Assembly (NCBI RefSeq): GCF_002838065.1
Contig: NZ_PIZU01000001.1
Coordinates: 217,354 to 281,353 of the forward strand
Direction: 5' to 3'
Source of the DNA: Mycobacterium hubeiense
GTDB taxonomy: Bacteria; Actinomycetota; Actinomycetes; Mycobacteriales; Mycobacteriaceae
Length of the DNA: 64,000 nt
The notes under the pieces are model-generated. The model ran no database searches. It had not been told where the DNA came from and saw only the letters and a list, made by a program, of their open reading frames with translations. A program made the position numbers and the translations under genes. Shown here piece after piece: positions 1 to 11,175 of the stretch. The stretch's first letter is position 1; each line of letters opens with the position of its first letter.

Positions 1-1275
1 ATCGCCGACGCCGCACCGCAGCTGCGGCTCGATCCCGACGCCGCCGCGTACTTCCTCAACCCGGACGGCAGCGCGAAGACCGCGGGCACGCGCGTCACCA
101 ACCCGGCGTACTCAAAAACGTTGGGCGCCATCGCCACCGAGGGTGCGGACGCCTTCTACCTCGGCCCCATCGCAGAGGACATCGTCGCAGCGGCGTCGGA
201 CCCGTCGGGCGGGCGCACCCCCAGCCTGATGACGCTGGAGGACCTGGCCAGCTACACCATCAAGAAACGTGAGCCACTGTGCACGCCGTATCGGGGCAAA
301 CAGGTCTGCGGAATGCCGCCGCCGTCGTCGGGCGGTATCGCGGTGGCGGCCACCCTGGGCATGCTCGAGCGCTTTCCGATGAGCGATCACAAACCCACCG
401 ACGTCGACCTCAACGGGGGCCGCCCGGCCGTCATGGGCGTGCACCTGATCAGTGAAGCCGAGCGACTGGCCTACGCCGACCGCGATCGCTATGTCGCCGA
501 TACCGATTTCGTGCCGCTGCCGGGCGGCACACCCGACACGCTGCTCGGCGCCGACTATCTCGCGGGCAGGGCCGCGCTGATCTCCCAGCAGCGCACCATG
601 GGCACCGCGAAGCCGGGTGAGTTCGGCCCACCCGCCGCACCGGTGCCGCCGGTCCCCGAACACGGCACCAGCCAGATCAGCATCGTCGACAGCTACGGCA
701 ACGCGGCCGCGTTGACCACAACCGTCGAATCGGCGTTCGGCTCGTTCCACATGGTGGACGGATTCCTGCTCAACAATCAGCTGACCGACTTCGCGGCCGA
801 ACCCGCCGGGCCGGACGGCGTGCCCGTCGCCAACCGGGTGCAGCCCGGGAAGCGCCCGCGCAGCACGATGGCGCCCACGCTGGTGTTCGAGCAAGCCCCA
901 CCGGGGCAACCGGGGCCACGCGGGCCGCTCTTCGCGGTGCTCGGCTCGCCCGGCGGCTCGGTGATCATCCAGTTCGTGGTGAAAACCCTTGTCGGAATGA
1001 TGGATTGGGGTTTAGACCCGCAACAGGCGGTGTCCATGGTGGACTTCGGCGCGGCCAACACGCCCAAGACCAACGTCGGCGGCGAGCATCCGGTCATCAA
1101 CACCGCCGACAACGGTGACCACGATCCGCTGGTTCAAGGTCTGCGCAAGCTCGGCCACGATGTCGACCTCGCCGATCAGTCCAGCGGGCTGTCGGTGATC
1201 AGGCGTGACAATCCCGGCTGGATCGGCGGCGCCGACCCGCGCCGCGAGGGTTTGGTGATGGGCGACCCACGTTAG
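1..1275 (+). CDS. ggt: Gamma-glutamyltransferase, 3' part (5' end outside window)
   Basis: The reading frame is open from base 1 to the TAG at 1273-1275, so about 425 C-terminal residues are present and the start is upstream of the window. The protein belongs to the N-terminal-nucleophile gamma-glutamyltranspeptidase family, which cleaves the gamma-glutamyl bond of glutathione and transfers it to water or amino acids, normally outside the cytoplasmic membrane. Around base 665 is a G-T-S-Q-I-S-I-V-D segment, the position where the precursor cleaves itself so that the Thr starts the small subunit. It is followed by D-S-Y-G-N-A and T-T-T-V-E-S-A-F-G-S, and later by the G-S-P-G-G-S loop near base 950. 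These are family hallmarks. The gene converges with the PH-domain gene directly downstream, with no spacer. A signal or lipoprotein sequence cannot be judged because the N-terminus is missing. Confidence 0.93.
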   Translation: MADAAPQLRLDPDAAAYFLNPDGSAKTAGTRVTNPAYSKTLGAIATEGADAFYLGPIAEDIVAAASDPSGGRTPSLMTLEDLASYTIKKREPLCTPYRGKQVCGMPPPSSGGIAVAATLGMLERFPMSDHKPTDVDLNGGRPAVMGVHLISEAERLAYADRDRYVADTDFVPLPGGTPDTLLGADYLAGRAALISQQRTMGTAKPGEFGPPAAPVPPVPEHGTSQISIVDSYGNAAALTTTVESAFGSFHMVDGFLLNNQLTDFAAEPAGPDGVPVANRVQPGKRPRSTMAPTLVFEQAPPGQPGPRGPLFAVLGSPGGSVIIQFVVKTLVGMMDWGLDPQQAVSMVDFGAANTPKTNVGGEHPVINTADNGDHDPLVQGLRKLGHDVDLADQSSGLSVIRRDNPGWIGGADPRREGLVMGDPR

Positions 1276-3517
<2,242 letters not shown>

Positions 3518-3560
3518 CACATCAGTATGAACCACCGGCGTGCTGCAGTTATTGCCAGTC

Positions 3561-4160
3561 TCATTCACCGGACTGGCTCATCAGCCGTTCGACGTATTTG
3601 GCGATGACGTCCACCTCCAGGTTGACGTGGGCGCCGACCTCGGCCTGACCCAGCGTGGTGAGTTCGCAGGTGGTCGGGATGAGCGACACCTCGAACCAGT
3701 CGTGACCAAGGGCGGAGACCGTCAGCGACACCCCGTCGACGGTGATCGAGCCCTTCTCCACGACGTAGCGGGACAGTGCGGTCGGCAGCGCGATGCGCAC
3801 CACTTCCCAGTGTTCGGATCCAGTGCGCGAAATCACATGCCCGGTGCCGTCGACGTGGCCCTGCACAATGTGCCCGCCGAGCCGACTGTTGACCGCGGCG
3901 GCGCGCTCCAGGTTGACCCGGCTGCCCACCCGTACCCCGCCCAGGCTGGAGCGGTCGAGGGTCTCGCCCATCACGTCCGCGCTGAACGCCCCGTCGGGCA
4001 GCACGTCGACCACCGTCAGGCACACTCCGTTGACCGCGATGGAATCGCCGTGGTGGGCGTCGGAGGTGACGACGGGACCGCGGATGACCAACCGCGCGGC
4101 GTCGGCCAATTCCTCTTTGGCAATGACTTCGCCCAGCTCTTCGACGATTCCGGTGAACAC
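3561..4160 (-). CDS. ribC: Riboflavin synthase (alpha subunit)
   Basis: A 199-residue protein built of two homologous lumazine-binding barrels. The first starts [10 protein letters not shown] and the second starts near residue 98 ([14 protein letters not shown]). The paired N-G-V-C-L-T-V and D-G-V-S-L-T-V motifs mark the two ligand sites. It dismutates two ribityllumazines to riboflavin. The start is GTG at 4160-4158; a TAGCCT -10 box ends 7 bases upstream, so the transcript is probably leaderless. No FMN riboswitch can fit in the 40-bp gap to lprG. The gene is called ribC in mycobacterial annotations and ribE elsewhere. Confidence 0.96.
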   Translation of the reverse strand: MFTGIVEELGEVIAKEELADAARLVIRGPVVTSDAHHGDSIAVNGVCLTVVDVLPDGAFSADVMGETLDRSSLGGVRVGSRVNLERAAAVNSRLGGHIVQGHVDGTGHVISRTGSEHWEVVRIALPTALSRYVVEKGSITVDGVSLTVSALGHDWFEVSLIPTTCELTTLGQAEVGAHVNLEVDVIAKYVERLMSQSGE

Positions 4161-4167
4161 GACAGCC

Positions 4168-4194
4168 AGGCTAGTCGGGCGGACCCTCTACGAT
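4168..4194. promoter_or_regulatory. Divergent leaderless -10 boxes for ribC and lprG
   Basis: Only 40 bases separate the ribC start (4160) from the lprG start (4201). On the minus strand TAGCCT (4173-4168) ends 7 bases before the ribC GTG. On the plus strand TACGAT (4189-4194) ends 6 bases before the lprG ATG. Both match the mycobacterial TANNNT -10 consensus at the spacing that puts transcription start on the start codon, so both mRNAs are predicted to be leaderless. No Shine-Dalgarno sequence is seen for either gene. Confidence 0.6.
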
Positions 4195-4200
4195 GCACTC

Positions 4201-4908
4201 ATGCCAATGCGCCGAAGCTTGTTTGCAGTCCTCGCCGCCCTTTTCGCCGTCGCCGCCCTACTCGTCGGCTGCTCCAAGTCGTCGGAGGAGGCCAGTAACC
4301 CGCTGCCCGACGCCGCGTCGCTGCTGCAGGAGTCCAGCCAGACCACCAAGGCCCAGCAGAGCGTGCACCTGAAGCTGACGGTGGCGGGCCAGATCCAGGA
4401 TCTGCCCATCGAATCGCTCGAAGGCGACCTGACCAACACCCCGGCCGTCGCCGCCCAGGGCAAGGCCAACATCATCTTCTTGGGCCAGCGCCTCGAGGGC
4501 GTGGACTTCGTCGTCGCCGACGGCAACCTGTTCGGCGCGATGACCGCCGGCGGTAACTTCCAGGACTTCGGGCCGGCCGCCGACATCTACGACGTCTCGG
4601 CGATCCTCAACCCCGACACCGGCCTGGCCAATGTGCTGGCCAACTTCTCCGACGCCAAGGCCGACGGCCGCGAAAACATCAACGGGGTCGAGACGGTCCG
4701 CATCACGGGCAACGTCAGCGCGGACGCCGTGAACAAGATCGCTCCGCAGATCGCCGCCACCGGACCGGTTCCCGGCACCGCCTGGGTCGCAGAGGATGGC
4801 GATCACGAACTGGTGCAGGCCAAGCTGGAACCCAGCGAGGGCAACAGCGTCACCATGACGCTGTCCGATTGGGGTAAGCCGGTGACCGTCACCAAGCCGG
4901 CGGTCTGA
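4201..4908 (+). CDS. lprG: Lipoprotein LprG, lipid carrier
   Basis: A 235-residue lipoprotein: positively charged start (M-P-M-R-R-S), hydrophobic core, then a lipobox L-V-G-C with the acylated Cys near residue 23. The mature part is the LppX/LprG beta-sheet fold that carries triacylated lipids such as lipoarabinomannan precursors and triacylglycerol across the periplasm. It ends T-G of TGATG, so its stop overlaps the ATG of the P55 transporter gene by one base. This lprG-P55 pairing is the classic mycobacterial operon (Rv1411c-Rv1410c). I chose the ATG at 4201 because it gives an intact signal peptide and sits 6 bases after a TACGAT -10 box. Confidence 0.96.
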   Translation: MPMRRSLFAVLAALFAVAALLVGCSKSSEEASNPLPDAASLLQESSQTTKAQQSVHLKLTVAGQIQDLPIESLEGDLTNTPAVAAQGKANIIFLGQRLEGVDFVVADGNLFGAMTAGGNFQDFGPAADIYDVSAILNPDTGLANVLANFSDAKADGRENINGVETVRITGNVSADAVNKIAPQIAATGPVPGTAWVAEDGDHELVQAKLEPSEGNSVTMTLSDWGKPVTVTKPAV

Positions 4909-6572
4909 TGCCGGTTTCCGCGGGAGCCGTCAAGCCCGGAACCGCTTCGCACGGATCCATCAATCGCCGGATCGCGATCAGCGCGGGCAGCCTGGCGGTG
5001 CTGCTCGGCGCCCTCGACACCTATGTCGTGGTGACGATCATGACCGACATCATGCGCGATGTCGGCATCGCGATTAACAAGATCCAGCAGGTCACGCCGA
5101 TCGTCACCGGCTATCTGCTCGGCTACATCGCGGCGATGCCGTTGCTGGGCAGGGCCTCGGACCGGTTCGGCCGCAAACTGCTGCTGCAGGTCAGCCTTGC
5201 CGGGTTCGCCATCGGCTCGATCGTCACCGCACTGTCGGGCGACCTGACGACGCTGGTCGTCGGCCGCGTCATCCAGGGCACCGCCAGCGGCGCGCTGCTG
5301 CCGGTGACGCTGGCGCTGGCCGCCGATCTGTGGGCCAGCCGCAGGCGCGCGGCGGTCCTCGGCGGGGTCGGTGCCGCGCAGGAGCTGGGCAGCGTGCTCG
5401 GCCCGGTGTACGGCATCGGCTTGGTGTGGCTGTTCCACCACTGGCAGTCGGTGTTCTGGGTGAACGTCCCGCTGGCCGTCATCGCGATGGTGATGATCCA
5501 CTTCAGCCTGCCCTCGAAGGAGAAATCCGAGCACCCGGAGAAGGTCGACGTGGTGGGCGGCGTGCTGCTGGCGATCGCGCTCGGTCTGGCCGTCGTCGGG
5601 CTGTACAACCCGGAGCCCGACGGTAAGCAGGTGCTGCCCAGCTGGGGCTTGCCGGTGCTGCTCGGTGCGCTCGTGGCGACCGTGGCGTTCTTCGTATGGG
5701 AGCGCTACGCAAAAAAGCGGCTGATCGAGCCCGCGGGCGTGCATTTCCGGCCGTTTTTGGCCGCCCTCGGCGCCTCGCTGGCCGCCGGCGCGGCGCTGAT
5801 GGTCACGCTGGTCAACGTCGAACTGTTCGGGCAGGGCGTGCTCGGCAAGGATCAGATCGAAGCCGCCTTCCTGCTGCTGTGGTTCCTGGGTGCGCTGCCC
5901 GTCGGCGCCCTGCTCGGCGGCTGGATAGCCACCCGCGTCGGTGACCGGATCGTGGCGTTCGTCGGGCTCTTGATCGCCGCCGGCGGCTACTGGCTGATCT
6001 CCGACTGGCCCAGGGACGTGCTGACGGCCCGTCACGACCTGGGCTTCGTCACGCTCCCGATGCTCGACACCGATCTGGTGATCGCGGGCCTGGGTTTGGG
6101 CCTGGTGATCGGCCCGCTGACGTCGGCCACGCTGCGGGTGGTCCCGGCCGCGCAGCACGGCATCGCCTCGGCGGCGGTGGTGGTGGCGCGGATGATAGGC
6201 ATGCTGATCGGCATCGCGGCGCTCAGCGCGTGGGGTCTGTACCGGTTCAACCAGCATCTGCAGACGGTGCCCACCCCGCCCGGCGCCGACACGCTGGCCG
6301 AGCGGCTGGCCGCCGAAGCGGACCGCTACCGCGACGCCTACGTGATGATGTACGGCGACATCTTCCAGATCACCGTGATCGTGTGTGTCGTCGGCGCGGT
6401 GCTGGGGTTGCTGATCAGCGGCCGCCACGAGCACGCCGACGACGTTGTCGAGCCCACCACCGACACTGTCGACGTCGAAGAAACGCCTACGCAGCTGATC
6501 GATGCGCCGACGCAGTCGATCCCGATGCGCGACGCCGACCAGACTGTGCGCATCGAGCGTCCGCGGCGCTAG
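4908..6572 (+). CDS. MFS efflux/lipid transporter P55
   Basis: A 554-residue major facilitator superfamily protein with about 14 predicted membrane segments (residues 22 to 505). The loop 2-3 signature [12 protein letters not shown] is near residue 79. A charged tail rich in Asp, Glu and Thr (residues 510-554) faces the cytoplasm. P55 works with LprG in moving triacylglycerol and cell-envelope lipids outward and in drug tolerance in mycobacteria; this is family knowledge. It is translationally coupled to lprG. An inverted repeat starts 11 bases after the stop codon and may end the transcript. Confidence 0.95.
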   Translation: MPVSAGAVKPGTASHGSINRRIAISAGSLAVLLGALDTYVVVTIMTDIMRDVGIAINKIQQVTPIVTGYLLGYIAAMPLLGRASDRFGRKLLLQVSLAGFAIGSIVTALSGDLTTLVVGRVIQGTASGALLPVTLALAADLWASRRRAAVLGGVGAAQELGSVLGPVYGIGLVWLFHHWQSVFWVNVPLAVIAMVMIHFSLPSKEKSEHPEKVDVVGGVLLAIALGLAVVGLYNPEPDGKQVLPSWGLPVLLGALVATVAFFVWERYAKKRLIEPAGVHFRPFLAALGASLAAGAALMVTLVNVELFGQGVLGKDQIEAAFLLLWFLGALPVGALLGGWIATRVGDRIVAFVGLLIAAGGYWLISDWPRDVLTARHDLGFVTLPMLDTDLVIAGLGLGLVIGPLTSATLRVVPAAQHGIASAAVVVARMIGMLIGIAALSAWGLYRFNQHLQTVPTPPGADTLAERLAAEADRYRDAYVMMYGDIFQITVIVCVVGAVLGLLISGRHEHADDVVEPTTDTVDVEETPTQLIDAPTQSIPMRDADQTVRIERPRR

Positions 6573-6582
6573 CGCGCCATGC

Positions 6583-6645
6583 CCGCGAGACTGTAGTTGT
6601 CGAGGCCTCTACTCGCACAACGTCTCGATAACTACAGCCTCGCGG
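6583..6645. repeat. Intergenic inverted repeat, family A copy 1
   Basis: Two 22-base arms (6583-6604 and 6624-6645) are complementary except for two positions; both read CCGCGAG-R-CTGTAGTT-R-TCGAG in their own orientation, around a 19-base loop. A related element in opposite orientation lies at 56301-56366, 50 kb away, and even its loop is similar. The element sits 11 bases after the P55 stop, where it can act as a transcript-end hairpin. It has no run of T. Confidence 0.8.
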
Positions 6646-6654
6646 CAGTCGCTC

Positions 6655-6804
6655 TCAGCAGCGTTCGATACCGGGCCGGATCAGCGGTAGGTCGCTGCGT
6701 CGCGCATCGTCCTCGCGCGTCCCACGCAGCACACCGCAGACGAGGTTTTTGACGTTTCGTGGGTTTACCGGGCCAATACTGAGCCAATCCTGCAGGGCAG
6801 TCAT
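6655..6804 (-). CDS. Small ORF B (49 aa), unknown
   Basis: Starts ATG at 6804-6802 and ends TGA at 6657-6655, giving 49 residues beginning M-T-A-L-Q-D-W-L-S-I-G and ending P-G-I-E-R-C. An AAAGGA sequence lies 8 bases before the ATG, a good ribosome-binding site. The start overlaps the stop of small ORF A as ATGA, the same coupling as in the well-supported operons of this window. The coding region stops 10 bases from the family A inverted repeat. I do not recognise the protein. It could be a genuine small gene or the end of a decayed one. Confidence 0.35.
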   Translation of the reverse strand: MTALQDWLSIGPVNPRNVKNLVCGVLRGTREDDARRSDLPLIRPGIERC

Positions 6805-6932
6805 GCTCGTCGTCCTTTGTTAGTGCTCCCAGCGCGCAACTCGTCGATGAAAGCGCTTTGGTACGAGTGTACCGAGACCATGGCGCGCATTGCCGCTTCG
6901 AAACTGGGGGTATCCCGTGAGAACGCCAACAC
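6801..6932 (-). CDS. Small ORF A (43 aa), unknown
   Basis: A minus-strand frame that is open from an upstream stop at about 6950 to TGA at 6803-6801. Candidate starts are GTG at 6932 (43 residues) or ATG at 6890 and 6881. The protein has a helix-like central part (S-F-E-A-A-M-R-A-M-V-S-V-H-S-Y-Q) and a basic end (N-K-G-R-R-A). Its stop overlaps the start of small ORF B. The plus-strand frame over the same bases is also open, so coding status is uncertain. No family recognised. Confidence 0.25.
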   Translation of the reverse strand: MLAFSRDTPSFEAAMRAMVSVHSYQSAFIDELRAGSTNKGRRA

Positions 6933-6972
6933 TTCACCCGGGAGAATTCATGGGAACTTCACGCAACGGCAA

Positions 6973-7164
6973 GATAATGTGCGGGGCCAAATGATCACGT
7001 CGTGGCCCAGCGTCAAGACCGACCTGATCAACGCCGGCGCCAACTGGGTGGACGACGAGGTCGCCGAATGTAACCGGGGCCCAAACACATTGGTGTCCAG
7101 CCGCAAGCCTGACGATCTGCCGCCGTTCTGCAACACGTTGGTCGGCGCGTTCGCCGGCGGCTAG
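6973..7164 (+). pseudogene. Remnant of a DJ-1/PfpI-family gene (C-terminal fragment)
   Basis: The last 64 codons before TAG at 7162-7164 read like the C-terminal third of a DJ-1/PfpI (type 1 glutamine-amidotransferase-like) protein: V-R-G, then T-S-W-P-S-V-K-T-D-L, N-A-G-A-N-W-V-D-D-E-V, and the end S-R-K-P-D-D-L-P-P-F-C. The N-terminal part that should hold the nucleophile Cys elbow is missing; upstream of about 6973 the frame loses all resemblance. It ends convergently, overlapping the ribD stop by 4 bases. I read it as a deletion remnant; the frame remains open upstream to a TTG at 6817 but that is not evidence of function. Confidence 0.65.
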
Positions 7165-8162
7165 GCGGGCACCAGGCTGAGCAGCACGTCGGGCCCGATC
7201 GGCTCGATGCCGTCGAATCGCCACCGCTGGGCCTGGGCGATGCTGGCCACGCCGATGTCGTCGACGGCGGCGATCGGACCGCCCAACAGGATCGGCGCCA
7301 CATACGCGATGATCCGGTCGATCACCCCTGCCCGCAGGAACGCCCCGGCCAGCGTCGGGCCGCCCTCGACGAGCACATCGGTGCGGTCCGACAGCGCTTT
7401 GATCACCTCGTGGGGGTCATGGGTTCGGATCACCATGGTGCGCGAATCGTCGTTGAGAACCTTTGCATCAGCAGAGATCTCGCGTTCGCCGACGACCACT
7501 CGCAGCGGCTGATGCTGGGCCAGGCTGCCGTCCGGCAGCCTGGCGGTCAGCGCGGGATCGTCGACGAAGACCGTGCCCGTGCCCACCACGATGGCATCGG
7601 CGGCGGCGCGGCGGCGATGCACGTCGGCGCGGGCCGCCTCGCTGGTGATCCATCGGCTGCTGCCGTCGGCCGCGGCGCTGCGCCCGTCGATGCTGGTGGC
7701 GAATTTCCATGTGACATGCGGCAAGCCGGTGCGCTGCTTGTGCAGCCATTCCCGCAACGGCCCGCGTGCGACGTCGTCGGCTAGCAGACCGGCGATCACC
7801 TGCACACCGACCTCGGCCAACCGGGACGCCCCGCCCGCCGCGACCGGGTTCGGGTCGGCCACCGCGTACGCGACGGTCGAAACGCCCGCTGCCACAAGAG
7901 CATCCACGCACGGCGGGGTGCGCCCGTGGTGGTTGCACGGTTCCAGCGTGACGACGGCGGTGCCACCGGTGGCCCGCTCCCCCGCCTGACGCAGTGCGAC
8001 GATTTCGGCGTGCGGTCCGCCGGCCGGCTCGGTGGCTCCGACGCCGACGATCTGGCCGTCGCGATCCAGAATCACCGCCCCGACAGGTGGATTGGGATAG
8101 GTGGCGCCCTTGACTCGGTCGGCCTGTTCGATGGCCGACCGCATGACGGGCTCGAGGGTCAT
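7161..8162 (-). CDS. ribD: Bifunctional riboflavin deaminase/reductase RibD
   Basis: A 333-residue protein with an N-terminal zinc deaminase domain (H-A-E near residue 51, [11 protein letters not shown] near 74) and a C-terminal dihydrofolate-reductase-like domain (about 145-333). It converts the GTP cyclohydrolase II product to 5-amino-6-ribitylamino-uracil phosphate, so it complements ribBA, ribC and ribH located 3-6 kb away on the same strand. Its ATG overlaps the rpe stop (ATGA). It is last in the Rv1401-like to ribD operon. M. tuberculosis calls it ribG. Confidence 0.96.
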   Translation of the reverse strand: MTLEPVMRSAIEQADRVKGATYPNPPVGAVILDRDGQIVGVGATEPAGGPHAEIVALRQAGERATGGTAVVTLEPCNHHGRTPPCVDALVAAGVSTVAYAVADPNPVAAGGASRLAEVGVQVIAGLLADDVARGPLREWLHKQRTGLPHVTWKFATSIDGRSAAADGSSRWITSEAARADVHRRRAAADAIVVGTGTVFVDDPALTARLPDGSLAQHQPLRVVVGEREISADAKVLNDDSRTMVIRTHDPHEVIKALSDRTDVLVEGGPTLAGAFLRAGVIDRIIAYVAPILLGGPIAAVDDIGVASIAQAQRWRFDGIEPIGPDVLLSLVPA

Positions 8163-8836
8163 AGCGTCAGGTGCTTGGAGGCGGCGGCGGCCTGGCGGCG
8201 CAACGACTCCACCGCGGCGGCGGGATCGTCGGCGCTGTAGACGGCGCTGCCCGCCACGAAGCAGTCCACCCCGGCAAGCGCCGCCTCTTCGATGGTGTCG
8301 GCGTTGATACCGCCGTCGATTTCGACGACGATCGTCAACTCGCCGGAGTCCACCAGCCTGCGCACGATGCCGACCTTCGGCAGCACCTCGGGGATGAACT
8401 TCTGCCCGCCGAATCCGGGTTCGACGGACATGATCAGCAACGTATCGAACGCGGGCAGGATCTCCAGATAGGGCTCAATCGGCGTGCCCGGCTTGACGGA
8501 GAGTCCTGCCTTGGCGCCCGCCGCGCGGATGTCGCGGGCCACCCCGACGGGGTTGTCGGTGGCCTCGGCGTGAAAGGTGACGTTGTAGGCGCCCGCTTCG
8601 GCGTACGGCGGGGCCCAGCGGTCCGGGTTCTCGATCATCAGATGGCAGTCCATCGGGATGTCGGTGGTCTTCAGCAGCGCCTCCACCACCGGCAGACCCA
8701 GCGTCAGGTTCGGCACGAAGTGGTTGTCCATGACGTCGACGTGCAACCAGTCCGCGCCCGTCACCGCGGCGGCTTCGTCGGCCAGTCGGGCGAAGTCAGC
8801 GGCCAGAATCGACGGCGCGATCAGCGGTCCTGCCAT
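8159..8836 (-). CDS. rpe: Ribulose-phosphate 3-epimerase
   Basis: A 225-residue TIM-barrel enzyme of usual length that interconverts ribulose 5-phosphate and xylulose 5-phosphate. It starts [15 protein letters not shown] and shows the metal-site segments [21 protein letters not shown], and [12 protein letters not shown], plus V-E-I-D-G-G-I-N. Ribulose 5-phosphate is also a substrate of RibBA, a metabolic link to its neighbour ribD. It lies 4 bases after the upstream methyltransferase gene and overlaps ribD. Confidence 0.97.
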   Translation of the reverse strand: MAGPLIAPSILAADFARLADEAAAVTGADWLHVDVMDNHFVPNLTLGLPVVEALLKTTDIPMDCHLMIENPDRWAPPYAEAGAYNVTFHAEATDNPVGVARDIRAAGAKAGLSVKPGTPIEPYLEILPAFDTLLIMSVEPGFGGQKFIPEVLPKVGIVRRLVDSGELTIVVEIDGGINADTIEEAALAGVDCFVAGSAVYSADDPAAAVESLRRQAAAASKHLTL

Positions 8837-8840
8837 GGCG

Positions 8841-10211
8841 TCAGACTACTTTGAGCGCGGCCGCGAACATCGCATCGGTGCCGTGCCGGTGCGGCCACAG
8901 CTGCACGTACGGGCCGTCGCCCAGATCGTCGACAGGGTCGAACAGCGCCCGGGTGTCTGACGCGGTGACCGGGTGGCGGCGCAGCGCATCGGCCACCACG
9001 CCGACGGTCTCGGCCAGATGCGGCGAGCAGGTCGCGTAGAGCACCACACCGCCGGGACGCGTGAGCCGGATCGCCGACGCCAGCAGTTCGCGCTGCAGCT
9101 TCGTCAGCTCCGGCACGTCGCTGGGTTGGCGCCGCCAGCGCGCCTCGGGACGGCGGCGCAACGCCCCCACGCCGGTGCACGGCGCGTCGACGAGAACCCG
9201 GTCGAAGCCGGGATCGAGGCCCGGGTCTCGCCCGTCGACCCGCAGTACTTCGACGGGCAGGCCGCGGGTGTTCTGTTCGACCATCTCGGCGCGTCGCGCG
9301 TTGGGCTCGATCGCGGTGACCCGAGACCCGTTGCCCAGCGCCGCCAGCAGCGCGGTCTTCCCGCCCGGGCCGGAACACAGGTCCAGCCAGCGGCCGGTGT
9401 CCGCGCCGTCCAGATCGGCCAGTGTCAGCGCGCGGGCCACCAACTGGCTGCCTTCGTCCTGCACCAGGGCCGCCCCGTCGCGCACCGGTGCGAGCGCACC
9501 CGGGTCGCCGCTGGCCAGGTACACCGCATACGGCGAATAGCGGCCCACCGTGCCGCCCACGGACTCGGCCAGTTCGGTGGCGCTCAGCACGCCCGGCCGG
9601 GCGGCGAGGTGCACCAGCGGCCGTTCGTCGTCGCTGGACAGCAGCGCGTCCAGTTCGCCGGCGGCCGCCCCCAACGCGTCGGCGAAGGCCTGTGCGATCC
9701 ATCGCGGATGGGCGTGGACGAACGCGGTGTGCCCCACCGGATCGGAATGCGCCGACGGCGCCAGCTCGTCCACCCAGGACGCCTCGTCCCGACCGGCGAT
9801 GGTGCGCAGCACGCCGTTGACGAAACCAGCTCTGGCCGAATCGAATTCGATGGCCGCCTGCTCGACGGTGGTGGAGACGGCGGCGTGCTGCTCGACGCGG
9901 GTACGCAGCAACTGGTAGGCGCCCAGGCGCAGCAGGTCCAAAAGGACGGGGTCGATGCGGTCGACGGGACGGCCTGCCGCACGTTCGATGACCGCGTCGA
10001 GCAGACCGCGGGTGCGGCACGTGCCGTAGGTCAAGGCGGTGGCGAATGCCGCGTCGCGGCCGGTGATTCCGCGTTCCCGCAGCAGCGCGGGCAACGCCAG
10101 GTTGGCGTAGGCGTCACGCTCCGACACGGCCCGCAGAACGTCGAAGGCCGCGCGCCGGGCCGGATCGAGTGGTTTGCGGCGCTGCGGTCTCTTGTTGGGC
10201 TGCTTGGTCAT
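8841..10211 (-). CDS. rsmB: 16S rRNA m5C methyltransferase, RsmB/Fmu family
   Basis: A 456-residue protein: a NusB-like RNA-binding domain (about 15-150) followed by an SAM-dependent methyltransferase domain. The SAM motif is [11 protein letters not shown]; the two cysteines of RNA m5C methylation are in [12 protein letters not shown] and [10 protein letters not shown]. It should methylate C967 of 16S rRNA (E. coli numbering), known from the family. Its ATG overlaps the fmt stop by 4 bases. M. tuberculosis calls the gene fmu (Rv1407). Confidence 0.95.
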   Translation of the reverse strand: MTKQPNKRPQRRKPLDPARRAAFDVLRAVSERDAYANLALPALLRERGITGRDAAFATALTYGTCRTRGLLDAVIERAAGRPVDRIDPVLLDLLRLGAYQLLRTRVEQHAAVSTTVEQAAIEFDSARAGFVNGVLRTIAGRDEASWVDELAPSAHSDPVGHTAFVHAHPRWIAQAFADALGAAAGELDALLSSDDERPLVHLAARPGVLSATELAESVGGTVGRYSPYAVYLASGDPGALAPVRDGAALVQDEGSQLVARALTLADLDGADTGRWLDLCSGPGGKTALLAALGNGSRVTAIEPNARRAEMVEQNTRGLPVEVLRVDGRDPGLDPGFDRVLVDAPCTGVGALRRRPEARWRRQPSDVPELTKLQRELLASAIRLTRPGGVVLYATCSPHLAETVGVVADALRRHPVTASDTRALFDPVDDLGDGPYVQLWPHRHGTDAMFAAALKVV

Positions 10212-11134
10212 TCGGCCCGCACCGCGTCGTCGAGGCGGGCACCGCGAGCCCAGTCGGCAGCCTTCATCGGCTTCTTCCCGGGCGGCTGGATCATGCCGAG
10301 CATGACCGGCTGGGATCCGGTGCCGATCCGGACGCCGTGCTTGTCGACCTGAATTGTGCCGGGCGGCAGCGGGTTTGCATCCGCCACCGTTACGGGCCCC
10401 AGCTTGACTCGCAGATCACCGATCATCGTCCACGCCCCCGGATTCGGGGTGACCGCGCGGATTCGGCGCTCGACGACGTGCGCGGGTAGGTCCCAGCGCA
10501 CCCGCGCCTCCGCGACGGTCACCTTTGGCGCGATCGTCACGCCCTCCGACGGCTGCGGCACCGGGGACAGCGAGCCGTCTGCGATCCCGTCGAGCGTGGT
10601 CTCCAACAGCGTGGCTCCCGAAATCGCAAGCCGCTCAAGCAGATCGCCGGCAGTGTCGGTGGGCCTGATCGCCTCGGTGACCACCCCGTAGACCGGCCCG
10701 GAGTCCAGGGCAGGCTCGATTTGGAACGTCGTCGCGCCGGTGACGGTGTCGCCGGCCGCGATGGCGGCCTGCACGGGTGCCGCGCCCCGCCAGGCGGGCA
10801 GCAGGGAGAAGTGCAGGTTGACCCAGCCGTGCGCGGGGACTGCGAGCAACCGCTCGGACAGCAGCGCACCATATGCCACGACGGCACAGCAGTCCGGCGC
10901 GAGCTCGGTCAGTTCGGCGACGAATTCATCGGTGTTGGGCCGCGGCGGCCTCAGCAGCGGGATGTCGTGCTCGAGCGCCAGCCGCGCCACCGGGGACGGC
11001 GACGGTTTGGCCCGGCGACCGGCGGCGGCATCGGGACGGGTCAGCACCGCGATCACGTCGTGGCGCGGCGACTCGATCAGCCGACGCAACGACGGAAGCG
11101 CAGGCTCGGGAGTGCCCGCAAAGACGAGACGCAC
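10208..11134 (-). CDS. fmt: Methionyl-tRNA formyltransferase
   Basis: A 308-residue enzyme that formylates initiator Met-tRNA with 10-formyl-tetrahydrofolate. The start [12 protein letters not shown] is typical, and [17 protein letters not shown] near residue 108 carries the catalytic Asn/His region. The C-terminal tRNA-binding domain starts about residue 210. It lies 41 bases after priA and overlaps the rsmB start. Confidence 0.97.
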   Translation of the reverse strand: MRLVFAGTPEPALPSLRRLIESPRHDVIAVLTRPDAAAGRRAKPSPSPVARLALEHDIPLLRPPRPNTDEFVAELTELAPDCCAVVAYGALLSERLLAVPAHGWVNLHFSLLPAWRGAAPVQAAIAAGDTVTGATTFQIEPALDSGPVYGVVTEAIRPTDTAGDLLERLAISGATLLETTLDGIADGSLSPVPQPSEGVTIAPKVTVAEARVRWDLPAHVVERRIRAVTPNPGAWTMIGDLRVKLGPVTVADANPLPPGTIQVDKHGVRIGTGSQPVMLGMIQPPGKKPMKAADWARGARLDDAVRAE

Positions 11135-11175
11135 CGCGCCAGTCTAGGAGCACTCGCGATTTCACCGGTGAAGCC

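Noticed and set aside
3518..4200. Possible FMN riboswitch for the riboflavin genes
   Set aside because: The gaps before ribC and ribBA are about 40 bases and contain no RFN-type conserved stems.
4803..6434. 543-codon minus-strand open frame opposite P55
   Set aside because: Composition dominated by His, Gln, Arg and Asp, no domain, fully covered by an intact transporter gene.
6850..6873. AAAGCGCTTT and GGTAC-N4-GTACC as an operator
   Set aside because: Both lie within small ORF A and no promoter could be fixed around them; short palindromes are frequent in this DNA.
6817..6972. Plus-strand extension of the PfpI fragment as a full gene or transposase remnant (A-R-I-A-A-S-K-L-G-V-S)
   Set aside because: The resemblance to transposase helix-turn-helix segments is short and the rest does not match; treated as unassigned.
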